Below, one piece after another: positions 26,131 to 33,518 of a stretch of 64,000 bases of DNA. The notes under the pieces are model-generated. The model had not been told where the DNA came from and searched no databases. It worked only from the letters and a program-made list of their open reading frames with translations. The stretch spans positions 31,462-95,461 of the forward strand of contig DAIDJG010000463.1 in the NCBI GenBank assembly GCA_027451445.1. Direction: 5' to 3'. Each line of letters opens with the position of its first letter. Position 1 is the first letter of the stretch. The translations under genes and the position numbers were made by a program. The stretch is from Singulisphaera sp. (lineage in GTDB: Bacteria > Planctomycetota > Planctomycetia > Isosphaerales > Isosphaeraceae).

Positions 26131-28200
26131 TCAAGTTGGCTTTGGCCGGCTCCCTCGGCGTTTGCCTCCGGACTTGGCTTTCGTGCGGGCACTGGTCGCT
26201 TGCGGTGTTGCCGCGGGCTTGCCGGGATGCCCTCCCTCGGAACTGCGGAGCTGGATGATCCGGTCCCGAAGGGCGGCCGCACGTTCGAACTCCAGGCTTT
26301 CCGCCGCCTTGAGCATCTCTGCTTCGAGCTCGTTCAGATACTCTTCCGTGGCATCGGTTTTCTCGTCGCGCCCGACTGCCTTGCGAGCCTCGGCCCGGGC
26401 CTGCACCTCCTCCTCGATGCCGCGCTTGATGGCCTTCACGATGGTCTCTGGCGTGATGCCGTGCTCAGCGTTGTAAGCCAACTGAAGGGCGCGCCGACGA
26501 TTCGTTTCGTCGATCGCACGCTGCATCGAGTCGGTAACTTTGTCAGCATAGAGAACCACCTCGGCGTTCACGTGCCGCGCCGAGCGGCCGATCGTCTGGA
26601 TGAGCGACGTTTCGCTCCGAAGAAAGCCTTCCTTGTCCGCATCCAGGATACAGACCATCGAGACTTCCGGAAGATCAAGTCCTTCGCGTAACAAATTCAC
26701 GCCGACCAGCGCGTCGAACGCACCTTCGCGCAACTCCCGCAGGATCGTGACCCGTTCGAACGCGTCCAGTTCGGAGTGAAGCCACTTGCAGCGCAGCCCT
26801 TGTTCCTTGAGGAACCGGGAAAGGTCCTCGGCGAGGCGTTTGGTGAGCGTGGTGATGAGGACGCGTTCGCCTTTCTCGGCTCGCTTCTTGACCTCGGTCA
26901 GGAGCGCAGGAACCTGGCCGCGGGCGGGTTCGATCCTCACGACAGGGTCAATCAAACCCGTCGGTCGAATCACCTGTTCGACAACCTCGCCGCCCGACAT
27001 TGTCACTTCGTAATCACCGGGCGTTGCCGAAACGTAGAGCCGAGGGCCGAGCTTAGTTTCCCACTCGTCGAATCGTAGTGGCCGGTTGTCGAGCGCACTG
27101 GGAAGACGGAAGCCGTGTTCAACGAGGGTACTCTTGCGGCTAAAGTCGCCCGCAAACATACCGCGGATCTGGGGCACGCTGACGTGCGACTCGTCAATGA
27201 GCAGGAGACTATCCGGCGGGAAGAAGTCGAGCAGTGTGTTGGGGGTCTCGCCCGGCTTCCGGCCCGAGAGCGGTCGGCTGTAGTTTTCGATCCCGGAGCA
27301 GTAGCCGACCTCCAGGAGCATTTCGATATCGTAGCGCGTTCGTGCGGCCAGCCGTTGCGCCTCGAGGAGCTTCCCCTGATCCTTGAGGATCTTCAGGCGT
27401 TCCTCGAGCTCTTGTTGAATGGCTTCAACAGCGCCCTGGATGCGTTCTTCCGGCAACACGAAGTGCTTCGCCGGGTAAATGTACATTTCTTTCTTCTTTT
27501 CGAGCACGGTCCCCGTAAGGGGATCGATGACCGAAAGGGTCTCGATTTCGTCGCCGAACAACTCGATGCGGAAAGCAACTTCCTCGTACGCGGGCCAGCA
27601 TTCGACGACATCACCGCGGACGCGGAACTTTCCGCGCTCGAAGTTGATGTCGTTGCGATCGTACTGAATGTCGACAAGTTTCAGGAGCATTTCGTCCCGG
27701 TCGATGAACTCACCCAGTTTGAGTTGCACCATCATTTTGCGGTAGTCTTCGGGCGAGCCCAAGCCGTAAATGCATGACACGCTGGCGACGACGATCACGT
27801 CGTTGCGGCTGACCAGCGCGCTCGTCGAGGCGAGCCGTAAACGTTCGATTTCTTCGTTGATCGACGCGTCTTTCTCGATGTAAATGTCGCGCTGGGGGAT
27901 GTAGGCCTCAGGCTGGTAGTAATCGTAGTAACTGACGAAGTAGCGGACGGCGTTGTGGGGGAAGAATTCCTTGAACTCGCCGTAAAGCTGCGCCGCGAGC
28001 GTCTTATTGTGCGACATCACGAGGGCAGGGCGGCCGATCTGGGCGATGACGTTGGCCATCGTGAAGGTCTTGCCCGATCCCGTGACCCCGAGCAGCGTTT
28101 GGTGACGCTTGTTGCTCCGCAAGCCCTGCACCAGGGCTTCAATGGCCTTCGGTTGGTCGCCGGCAGGCTGGTAAGGCGAAACCAATTGAAAATCAGGCAT
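26131..28200 (-). CDS. uvrB: Excinuclease ABC subunit B (UvrB)
   Basis: 689 residues from the ATG at 28200, where family similarity starts ([20 protein letters not shown]). An upstream in-frame extension to 28554 is not family sequence and overlaps the comEA-like gene. Walker A GVTGSGKT, the beta-hairpin [15 protein letters not shown], helicase motifs [12 protein letters not shown] and [20 protein letters not shown], the C-terminal UvrC-contact coiled coil ([20 protein letters not shown]), then a Lys/Arg/Pro-rich tail. It is the damage-verifying helicase of nucleotide excision repair. It sits 16 bp after the comEA-like gene and 5 bp before nadC. Confidence 0.96.
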   Translation of the reverse strand: MPDFQLVSPYQPAGDQPKAIEALVQGLRSNKRHQTLLGVTGSGKTFTMANVIAQIGRPALVMSHNKTLAAQLYGEFKEFFPHNAVRYFVSYYDYYQPEAYIPQRDIYIEKDASINEEIERLRLASTSALVSRNDVIVVASVSCIYGLGSPEDYRKMMVQLKLGEFIDRDEMLLKLVDIQYDRNDINFERGKFRVRGDVVECWPAYEEVAFRIELFGDEIETLSVIDPLTGTVLEKKKEMYIYPAKHFVLPEERIQGAVEAIQQELEERLKILKDQGKLLEAQRLAARTRYDIEMLLEVGYCSGIENYSRPLSGRKPGETPNTLLDFFPPDSLLLIDESHVSVPQIRGMFAGDFSRKSTLVEHGFRLPSALDNRPLRFDEWETKLGPRLYVSATPGDYEVTMSGGEVVEQVIRPTGLIDPVVRIEPARGQVPALLTEVKKRAEKGERVLITTLTKRLAEDLSRFLKEQGLRCKWLHSELDAFERVTILRELREGAFDALVGVNLLREGLDLPEVSMVCILDADKEGFLRSETSLIQTIGRSARHVNAEVVLYADKVTDSMQRAIDETNRRRALQLAYNAEHGITPETIVKAIKRGIEEEVQARAEARKAVGRDEKTDATEEYLNELEAEMLKAAESLEFERAAALRDRIIQLRSSEGGHPGKPAATPQATSARTKAKSGGKRRGSRPKPT

Positions 28201-28216
28201 ATCGGGAGCACCTGGT

Positions 28217-28621
28217 TCAATAACTCGCGCGCCTGCCGAGAATGGTAGGGCGGGATGTCGCGTGGGACGAAGTAGACGGCTCAGAATTGCGGTCAACCGA
28301 AACGAACGGGCGAAGGGCAGTGATCGTCGCTGGGCCGATACCTTTGACGCGTGCATCCAGATCTTCGAGCGAACGAAACGGAGCTTCCTGTCGTGCGGTG
28401 ACGATCCGTTCGACGAGGACGGGTCCGAGTCGCGGCAACGCCCCCAGAACCTCGGGTGGCGCCGAATTGAGGTCAACCGATAAACGAAGCGAGGACGGTG
28501 CGGATCCTTTGCTGGGCGCTCTCGCGAACAAGTACAGCGACCCCAGCAGGGCACACACCGTCAGGAGGACGCGTACTCCTCGGGTCCAACCCCAGAGAGG
28601 ACGTTTGATCGAGAGTGACAT
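28217..28621 (-). CDS. ComEA-like helix-hairpin-helix protein
   Basis: 134 residues from the ATG at 28621, with GGGGAG ~11 bases upstream. One hydrophobic segment (~15-35, [20 protein letters not shown]) anchors the protein. Residues ~50-110 are a ComEA-type double helix-hairpin-helix: [20 protein letters not shown], then [14 protein letters not shown]. Such proteins bind DNA at the outer face of the cell membrane during uptake, but HhH anchors of unknown role are frequent in planctomycetes. It lies between the cysteine desulfurase gene (121-bp gap) and uvrB. Confidence 0.8.
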   Translation of the reverse strand: MSLSIKRPLWGWTRGVRVLLTVCALLGSLYLFARAPSKGSAPSSLRLSVDLNSAPPEVLGALPRLGPVLVERIVTARQEAPFRSLEDLDARVKGIGPATITALRPFVSVDRNSEPSTSSHATSRPTILGRRASY

Positions 28622-28742
28622 CCCGGTCGTGCGCTCCCCGGCCCCGGAAACCAATTGGGTTCAATCCGTACAGTATAGGGTCGGGACCCGACAAACTCAA
28701 CGCGCAACGTCTCGCATTCGAGACTCGGCGGCTTTGGCCCGT

Positions 28743-29891
28743 TCAGAGTACTCCCGCTGTGATGTCCGTCAAAGCATGCAGGAGTGTTTCGATGTGTTCG
28801 GGCGTGTTGAACGGACCCGGACTTATGCGGACTGTCCCGTCGGGGAATGTGCCGAGCGCTTTGTGGATGTAAGGCGCACAGTGCAAACCGGGACGAATGG
28901 CGATTTCGAATGCCGAATCGAGTGCGAGTCCCAGGTCCAAGGGATGGAACCCCTCGGGGACGATCAAGGAGAGCGCGCCTGCATGCCGGGCTGCGTCCCA
29001 GCGACCGGCGACCTTCCAACCCTCGGTCGCTTCCGCCCAATCGACCACGCGCTGTAACAGCGAGACTTCATGGTTTCGGAGCACATCGGGCTTCTGCTCG
29101 GACACCCACGCGATGCCCGCGACAAGGCCGGCAACCCCCAGGACGTTTGGCGTCCCTCCTTCGAGCACGAACGGCAATTGAACTGGCTGTGTCTCACTTG
29201 CCGAATCGCCACCCGTTCCGCCCTCGCGCCAGGGCCGAAGGTTGGCCCGCGGGCCGACGTATAGCGCTCCAGTGCCCGTGGGACCATAGAGTGATTTGTG
29301 ACCGGGGAACGCCAGAAGATCGATCGGAGTCGCGCGCAGATCGATTGGCACGACGCCCGCCGACTGCGCGGCATCGACGAGCAAAAGCGCGTCGGCTTCA
29401 CGAACGATGGGCGCGATGGCTTCGATCGGCTGAATCGTGCCCAGCACGTTTGAGGTATGGGTCAGGGCGACCAGTTTCGTCTTCGGCGTGAGCGCCTTCC
29501 GAACCGCATCGGGATCGATGTATCCCTGCTCCGATGCAATTCTGGTCAGCGAGATGACCCCGGCCTTCTCGAGGGCGCGAAGCGGACGGCTGATCGAATT
29601 GTGTTCCAGGTCGGACGTGATGACGTGATCGCCCGGATTCACGCTACCTTTGATCGCTATGTTCAAGGCATCGGTACAATTCAGGGTGAAAATCCAGCGA
29701 TCCGGATCCTCGCCGCGGAAGAACTGGTTCAGGGCGTGCCGTCCGTCATCGAGCATCCGGTCGCTACGAACGGCCATGCGGTGTCCGGAACGTCCTGGAT
29801 TGGCGAGCGACGTGCGGGCGAATCGATCGAGTGCCTGGTAGACCGGTTCGGGTTTGGGAAAGCTCGTGGCGGCGTTATCGAGGTAGATCAT
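28743..29891 (-). CDS. Cysteine desulfurase family protein (class V aminotransferase)
   Basis: 382 residues. PLP enzyme of the NifS/CsdA superfamily: IYLDNAATSFPKPEPVYQAL at the start, LEHNSISRPLRALEKAG, LLVDAAQSAGVVPIDL, and the PLP lysine in FPGHKSLYGPTGTGALYV. The C-terminal segment IRPGLHCAPYIHKALGTFPD carries the cysteine at the usual persulfide position. It turns cysteine into alanine plus an enzyme-bound persulfide. It is encoded 79 bp after the MoeB/ThiF-type activating enzyme and follows the sulfur carrier, which strongly suggests that it supplies sulfur for carrier thiocarboxylation rather than general Fe-S assembly. No isc or suf gene is nearby. Confidence 0.9.
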   Translation of the reverse strand: MIYLDNAATSFPKPEPVYQALDRFARTSLANPGRSGHRMAVRSDRMLDDGRHALNQFFRGEDPDRWIFTLNCTDALNIAIKGSVNPGDHVITSDLEHNSISRPLRALEKAGVISLTRIASEQGYIDPDAVRKALTPKTKLVALTHTSNVLGTIQPIEAIAPIVREADALLLVDAAQSAGVVPIDLRATPIDLLAFPGHKSLYGPTGTGALYVGPRANLRPWREGGTGGDSASETQPVQLPFVLEGGTPNVLGVAGLVAGIAWVSEQKPDVLRNHEVSLLQRVVDWAEATEGWKVAGRWDAARHAGALSLIVPEGFHPLDLGLALDSAFEIAIRPGLHCAPYIHKALGTFPDGTVRISPGPFNTPEHIETLLHALTDITAGVL

Positions 29892-29970
29892 GATGAAGGA
29901 CTCGGAAGAGAAACCGCGTTCGTTTCACTGAGCGGTTCACTCGATGGATTCTCAAGAGCGAACCCGCTTC

Positions 29971-31017
29971 TCAGTTTCCCACGAACTGGGCGTAAAGCGT
30001 GCGCGCTTTGGCGATGTCGTTCGTACCCTTGATGATGGCTCGGCCATCCGGGAAAACGGTGAATTCATGACCTTCGGTCGCGAACCGAAGCATATATGCA
30101 TTATGACGAACGTCGCTCAACGAGGCGAGCCGCGCCGCCATCTCGGGGAAATTCAGCGGCTCGGTGCGACGCGTCGCAACCTGCACGGCGTTTCGGCCGC
30201 AAAGCGCCGTCGTGTGAGAACCAAGGGCGCCGTCAAGCCACTCGAACTTATGATGCTTGCAACACGGGCAATCCACTTTTCCGAGCAGGCCCGCGACCTT
30301 GAGCCGGCGGAACGTCCAATCCCAGATGTCGACCATGATGAGCTCCTTGTTCAACGCGTCGAACGCGCCCGACAGAAGCTTGATCGCTTCGACGGCCTCG
30401 AAGGAGGCAATGATGGCGACGGCCGGACCAAGCACCCCCGCGGTTTCGCAGGTGGGCGTCATCCCCGGCGGGGGGCTGTCTTCGATCAAACAACGCAGGC
30501 AAGGCGTGCTTCCCGGACGGATGGTCATCGTCTGGCCTTCGCTGCCAATCACACCGCCGAAGATCCACGGCTTGTTGAGTTTGACGGCCGCGTCGTTGAT
30601 CAGGTAGCGGGTCTCGAAGTTGTCGGTCCCATCGAGAATCAAATCGGCGTCGGCCACAAGATCGAGGATATTGGTGTGGTCGATGTCCGTAACCACCGGT
30701 TCGATCGTAATCGTGCTGTTGATCTGCCGAAGCTTGCGAGCCGCCGCCTCGGCCTTGGGAAGGTTTTCGGCGACGTCGTTTTCGTCGAACAGGATTTGAC
30801 GTTGAAGATTGTGCGTCTCGATGAAGTCGCGGTCGACAATCCGTAGGAAGCCGACCCCCGCCCGTGCCAGATGGTTAGCGAGCACGGTCCCGAGGGCGCC
30901 ACATCCGCAGATCGTGACGCGGCTGTTCAACAACTTGCGCTGGCCTGTCTCGCCGAAGAAGGGGAAACGAATCTGGCGACTGTAGCGATCGAGAGGGTCG
31001 GAGGGATCAAAAGGCAT
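29971..31017 (-). CDS. MoeB/ThiF-type carrier-adenylating (E1-like) enzyme
   Basis: 348 residues; the ATG at 31017 follows GGAAAG by 6 bases. E1-like fold: RYSRQIRFPFFGETGQRKLL, glycine-rich nucleotide loop GCGALGTVLANHLARAGVG, DRDFIETHNLQRQILF, DGTDNFETRYLIND, and zinc cysteine pairs CLRC and CPCC. TPTCETAGVLGP holds the candidate catalytic cysteine. The last ~80 residues (after LCGRNAVQVA) are not a rhodanese domain, so sulfur must come from another protein. The adjacent cysteine desulfurase is the obvious source. It would adenylate the C-terminal Gly of the small carrier encoded just upstream. Confidence 0.92.
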   Translation of the reverse strand: MPFDPSDPLDRYSRQIRFPFFGETGQRKLLNSRVTICGCGALGTVLANHLARAGVGFLRIVDRDFIETHNLQRQILFDENDVAENLPKAEAAARKLRQINSTITIEPVVTDIDHTNILDLVADADLILDGTDNFETRYLINDAAVKLNKPWIFGGVIGSEGQTMTIRPGSTPCLRCLIEDSPPPGMTPTCETAGVLGPAVAIIASFEAVEAIKLLSGAFDALNKELIMVDIWDWTFRRLKVAGLLGKVDCPCCKHHKFEWLDGALGSHTTALCGRNAVQVATRRTEPLNFPEMAARLASLSDVRHNAYMLRFATEGHEFTVFPDGRAIIKGTNDIAKARTLYAQFVGN

Positions 31018-31173
31018 GATGCTTTCCAATCACAATGGAATCAACGAGCGGAGCGGCGGACCGTTGGCAGAAACCCTGGAAATGACTCAACGCGCGGTGT
31101 TACGTATTTACAAGACACGGGACTTCATCAATGCCTAAGACAGGCGGAGCCGATAGGGAGCTCCGCGTCACGT

Positions 31174-31443
31174 TCAGCCGCCCGCAACGGCCGGAATAAT
31201 GCTCACTTCATCTTTCTCGCCCACGGCCGTATCGAGATCATCCAGATAGCGGATGTCCTCGTTATTGACGTAGACGTTGACGAATCGGCGGAGTTCGGCG
31301 CCGTCGAAGATGCGCTCGCGGAGGGCCGGGTATTTCTCACCGACCTGGCCAAGAACGGCGCCAACCGTGGCGCCTTCGGCTTCGACCGTGTCATTGCCGC
31401 CAGTGTGGGGTCGGAGCGGGGTGGGGATTCGTACTTGGGGCAT
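31174..31443 (-). CDS. MoaD/ThiS-family ubiquitin-like sulfur carrier protein
   Basis: 89 residues ending in Gly-Gly (VSIIPAVAGG), the hallmark of carriers activated by adenylation and converted to a thiocarboxylate. The beta-grasp pattern is plain: strands at each end, VGAVLGQVGEKYPALRERIF as the helix region, FVNVYVNNEDIRYLDDLDT in the middle. No residues follow the GG, so no processing protease is needed for maturation. It lies between the threonine-synthase-like gene (77 bp) and the MoeB/ThiF-type gene (156 bp). No molybdopterin or thiazole gene is in the window, so a role like CysO or HcyS is more likely than Moco or thiamin synthesis. Confidence 0.93.
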   Translation of the reverse strand: MPQVRIPTPLRPHTGGNDTVEAEGATVGAVLGQVGEKYPALRERIFDGAELRRFVNVYVNNEDIRYLDDLDTAVGEKDEVSIIPAVAGG

Positions 31444-31520
31444 GAGACGATCCTGAAGAAAGTTGGAGATGGGCCGGCCATTGCCGGCCCTTCGCGTGGT
31501 GGAATTCTAAGGCGTTCGCG

Positions 31521-32789
31521 TCAAACCGCGCTCGCGACCAATTCGGGTGCGCCGATTTCGACGAGTGCTTCGAAGTCCTCGAGCTTCGGCTTGATGACGA
31601 TCGGCTTGGCGATCCTCTCGATCAACGCTTCCTGGGTCTTCAGGCCGTTGCCCGTGATACAAAGAACCGTCGAACCGTCACGAGACAGGCGACCCTGGGC
31701 GAGAAGCTTCTGCGCGACCGCGACGGTCACACCGCCGGCAGTCTCAGCCCAGATGCCCTCGGTTTCGGCCAGGAGGCGCATACCGGCAACGATCGCCTCG
31801 TCGTCGACGTCTTCGCTCCAGCCGCCGGTTTCGCGAATCAGTTGTGATGCGAAGTAACCGTCTGCGGGATCGCCGATGGCGAGGCTTTTCGCGATGGTGT
31901 TCGGGTTCCGGACCGGCTTGACCTTCAACGCATCCGTCTTCACGGTATTCGAGATCGGGTTGCAGCCCGTGGCCTGGGCGCCGAACATCTTGGTCGAAAC
32001 CGGCCCGTCGATGATCCCGAGCTGCTCGAACTCCTTGAACGCCTTGTAGAGCTTGCCGATCAGACTGCCTCCGGCCATGGGGGCGACGACGTTATCGGGC
32101 GCCCGCCAGCCGAGGTCTTCGGCGATCTCGAAGCCCATGGACTTCGACCCTTCGGCGTAGAACGGACGCAGGTTCACGTTGACGAACCCCCATCCGAACT
32201 TGAACGCGATCTGCGAGCAGAGGCGGTTGACGTGGTCGTAGTTTCCTTCGACCGCGATCACTCTCGCGCCGTAGATCGTCGCGCCGAGCACCTTACCTTG
32301 TTCGAGTCCATCGGGGATGAGGATATACGCGTCAAGGCCGGCGGCCGCGGCATTGGCGGCGACGCTTCCGGCGAGATTTCCCGTCGAAGCGCAGCCAACC
32401 GTCCGGAAGCCCAGTTCGACGGCTTTCGATAGCGCGACGGCGACCACGCGATCCTTGAACGACAGCGACGGGTGATTCACTGCGTCGTTTTTGACGTACA
32501 ACTCCTCAACGCCCAGGGCCTTCGCCAACCGATCCGCACGCACCAATGGGGTGCAACCGACGTGCAGCCCAACCGTCGGCTCGCCATCGATGGGGAGCAG
32601 TTCACGGTAGCGCCACATCGTGCGGGGACGAGAGCGGATGACCTCGCGGCTCAAGCTTGCCGCGACGGCGTCGTAGTCGTAAACGACTTCGAGCGGTCCG
32701 AAATCGTCCGTACAGAAGTTAAGGGCTTCCTTGGGATAGAGCTTGCCACAGAGGCGGCACTTCAAACCGCTGGCGAGTTCGTCGGACAC
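31521..32789 (-). CDS. Threonine synthase-like PLP enzyme (fold type II) under SAM riboswitch
   Basis: 422 residues. GTG start at 32789 with AGGAG 8 bases upstream. The N-terminus has a zinc-ribbon-like pair (CRLCGKLYPKEALNFC). The PLP lysine is in PSLSFKDRVVAVALSKAVEL and the phosphate-side loop in GCASTGNLAGSVAANAAAAG. MAGGSLIGKLYKAF and VLCITGNGLKTQEALIERI complete a ThrC match of normal length. ThrC converts O-phosphohomoserine to threonine. Here it is the first gene after an S-box aptamer and is followed by sulfur carrier, activating enzyme and cysteine desulfurase genes. A homocysteine-forming role using carrier thiocarboxylate is therefore possible (inference). It may equally be an ordinary threonine synthase. 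Confidence 0.88.
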   Translation of the reverse strand: MSDELASGLKCRLCGKLYPKEALNFCTDDFGPLEVVYDYDAVAASLSREVIRSRPRTMWRYRELLPIDGEPTVGLHVGCTPLVRADRLAKALGVEELYVKNDAVNHPSLSFKDRVVAVALSKAVELGFRTVGCASTGNLAGSVAANAAAAGLDAYILIPDGLEQGKVLGATIYGARVIAVEGNYDHVNRLCSQIAFKFGWGFVNVNLRPFYAEGSKSMGFEIAEDLGWRAPDNVVAPMAGGSLIGKLYKAFKEFEQLGIIDGPVSTKMFGAQATGCNPISNTVKTDALKVKPVRNPNTIAKSLAIGDPADGYFASQLIRETGGWSEDVDDEAIVAGMRLLAETEGIWAETAGGVTVAVAQKLLAQGRLSRDGSTVLCITGNGLKTQEALIERIAKPIVIKPKLEDFEALVEIGAPELVASAV

Positions 32790-32993
32790 CGGCCATTCTC
32801 CTGAAATCCCTTCGCCGAACGGACTTGCGAGAACCGGGGCGCAGGGCTGCGAGGTCGAACCGACCTTGAGAAACCATCCTCAAAGCCGCGTTCAGGGGCA
32901 TGCTCGTCCAGGAGCGTGAAGGTCGTGCCCAAGGCCAAGGTGGGGATAAGGTAGGCCAGAGGTGAGCGTGGGGATACCGACTTCACCATTGAC
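32790..32993 (-). promoter_or_regulatory. Expression-platform region of the SAM riboswitch leader
   Basis: About 200 bases between the aptamer and the GTG start. No hairpin with a U-run (intrinsic terminator) is seen. CTCCTGGA on the minus strand (plus 32907-32914) can pair over 8 bases, with one G-U pair, with the ribosome-site segment TTCAGGAG (plus 32798-32805). Translational control by site masking is therefore plausible (inference). Confidence 0.45.
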
Positions 32994-33140
32994 CATCTTA
33001 TCTGTCCCATTGGCGTCTTCGCCGGTCCGCTGGGACCGTACTGAAGCGCTGGGCAGGAGTTAGCACCAGCATTCACCCCTCGGGTGAACCGGTTGCTGTG
33101 GCGTCACAGGGCCCTTCCCTCAGCCACTCTGGATAAGATG
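32994..33140 (-). promoter_or_regulatory. SAM-I (S-box) riboswitch upstream of the thrC-like/sulfur carrier operon
   Basis: On the minus strand the aptamer runs 33140 to 32994. P1 is a perfect 9-bp pair CATCTTATC (33140-33132) with GATAAGATG (33002-32994). Between them come AGAGTGGCTGAGGGAAGGGC, CCTGTGACGCCACAGCAACC, a P3 stem TTCACCC/GGGTGAA and GGTGCTAACTCCTGCCCAG, which are the conserved S-box core elements in order (GAG-GAGGGA-GGCCC, GCAACC, GGUGCUAA-UCCUGC). A P4-type hairpin GGTCCCAGCGGACC follows. The RNA should bind S-adenosylmethionine and lower expression of the genes downstream. The start of the thrC-like gene is ~205 bases further on. Confidence 0.93.
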
Positions 33141-33518
33141 CGCACCAAATTGTGATGAAGAAAATGTACTACCGAATCACGGACCACGTCAAGCAAGAAC
33201 CCCCAGCAGCCGGTCGTTTTTGCCTGAACCTTTTTTCGCAAGACGATCCAGGAAGAAGGGATCGAGCGTGTGGAACCGAGCCGCGTCGATGTGACCTTGG
33301 GTGTCGAGAATCGAGTGAGCGTGTGGGCAAGCCAAGGATCTCGCGGAGGCGTCACGTAGCGGACGCCACTCGCTCGGCTGTCGTCCTCGCAGTCAAATCC
33401 AGGCCTGGGCCGACGCTTTTTGCCCAATCGGGGTGATCTGAACAGTGATAGCGACCGTATTATTAGAAGAGAAGAGAGGCGCCTCGGTCACATCTTCGCC
33501 TCTCCGGGAGAAGTCGTC
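33141..33518. other. Intergenic region between divergent riboswitch leader and putA
   Basis: It must carry the promoters of both the minus-strand S-box operon and putA. I cannot identify convincing -35/-10 pairs. The putA ribosome site CGGGAG ends at 33510. Confidence 0.35.

Noticed and set aside
31174..31443. Assignment of the small carrier as MoaD (molybdopterin) or ThiS (thiamin)
   Set aside because: No moaA/B/C/E, mogA or thiG/thiC gene is in the window, and the neighbours point to amino-acid sulfur chemistry. Only the family-level call is kept.
32762..33076. 104-aa minus-strand open frame starting inside the S-box aptamer
   Set aside because: It overlaps the aptamer and leader, has low-complexity Pro/Ser/Arg composition and no ribosome site. 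The RNA structure explains the sequence better.
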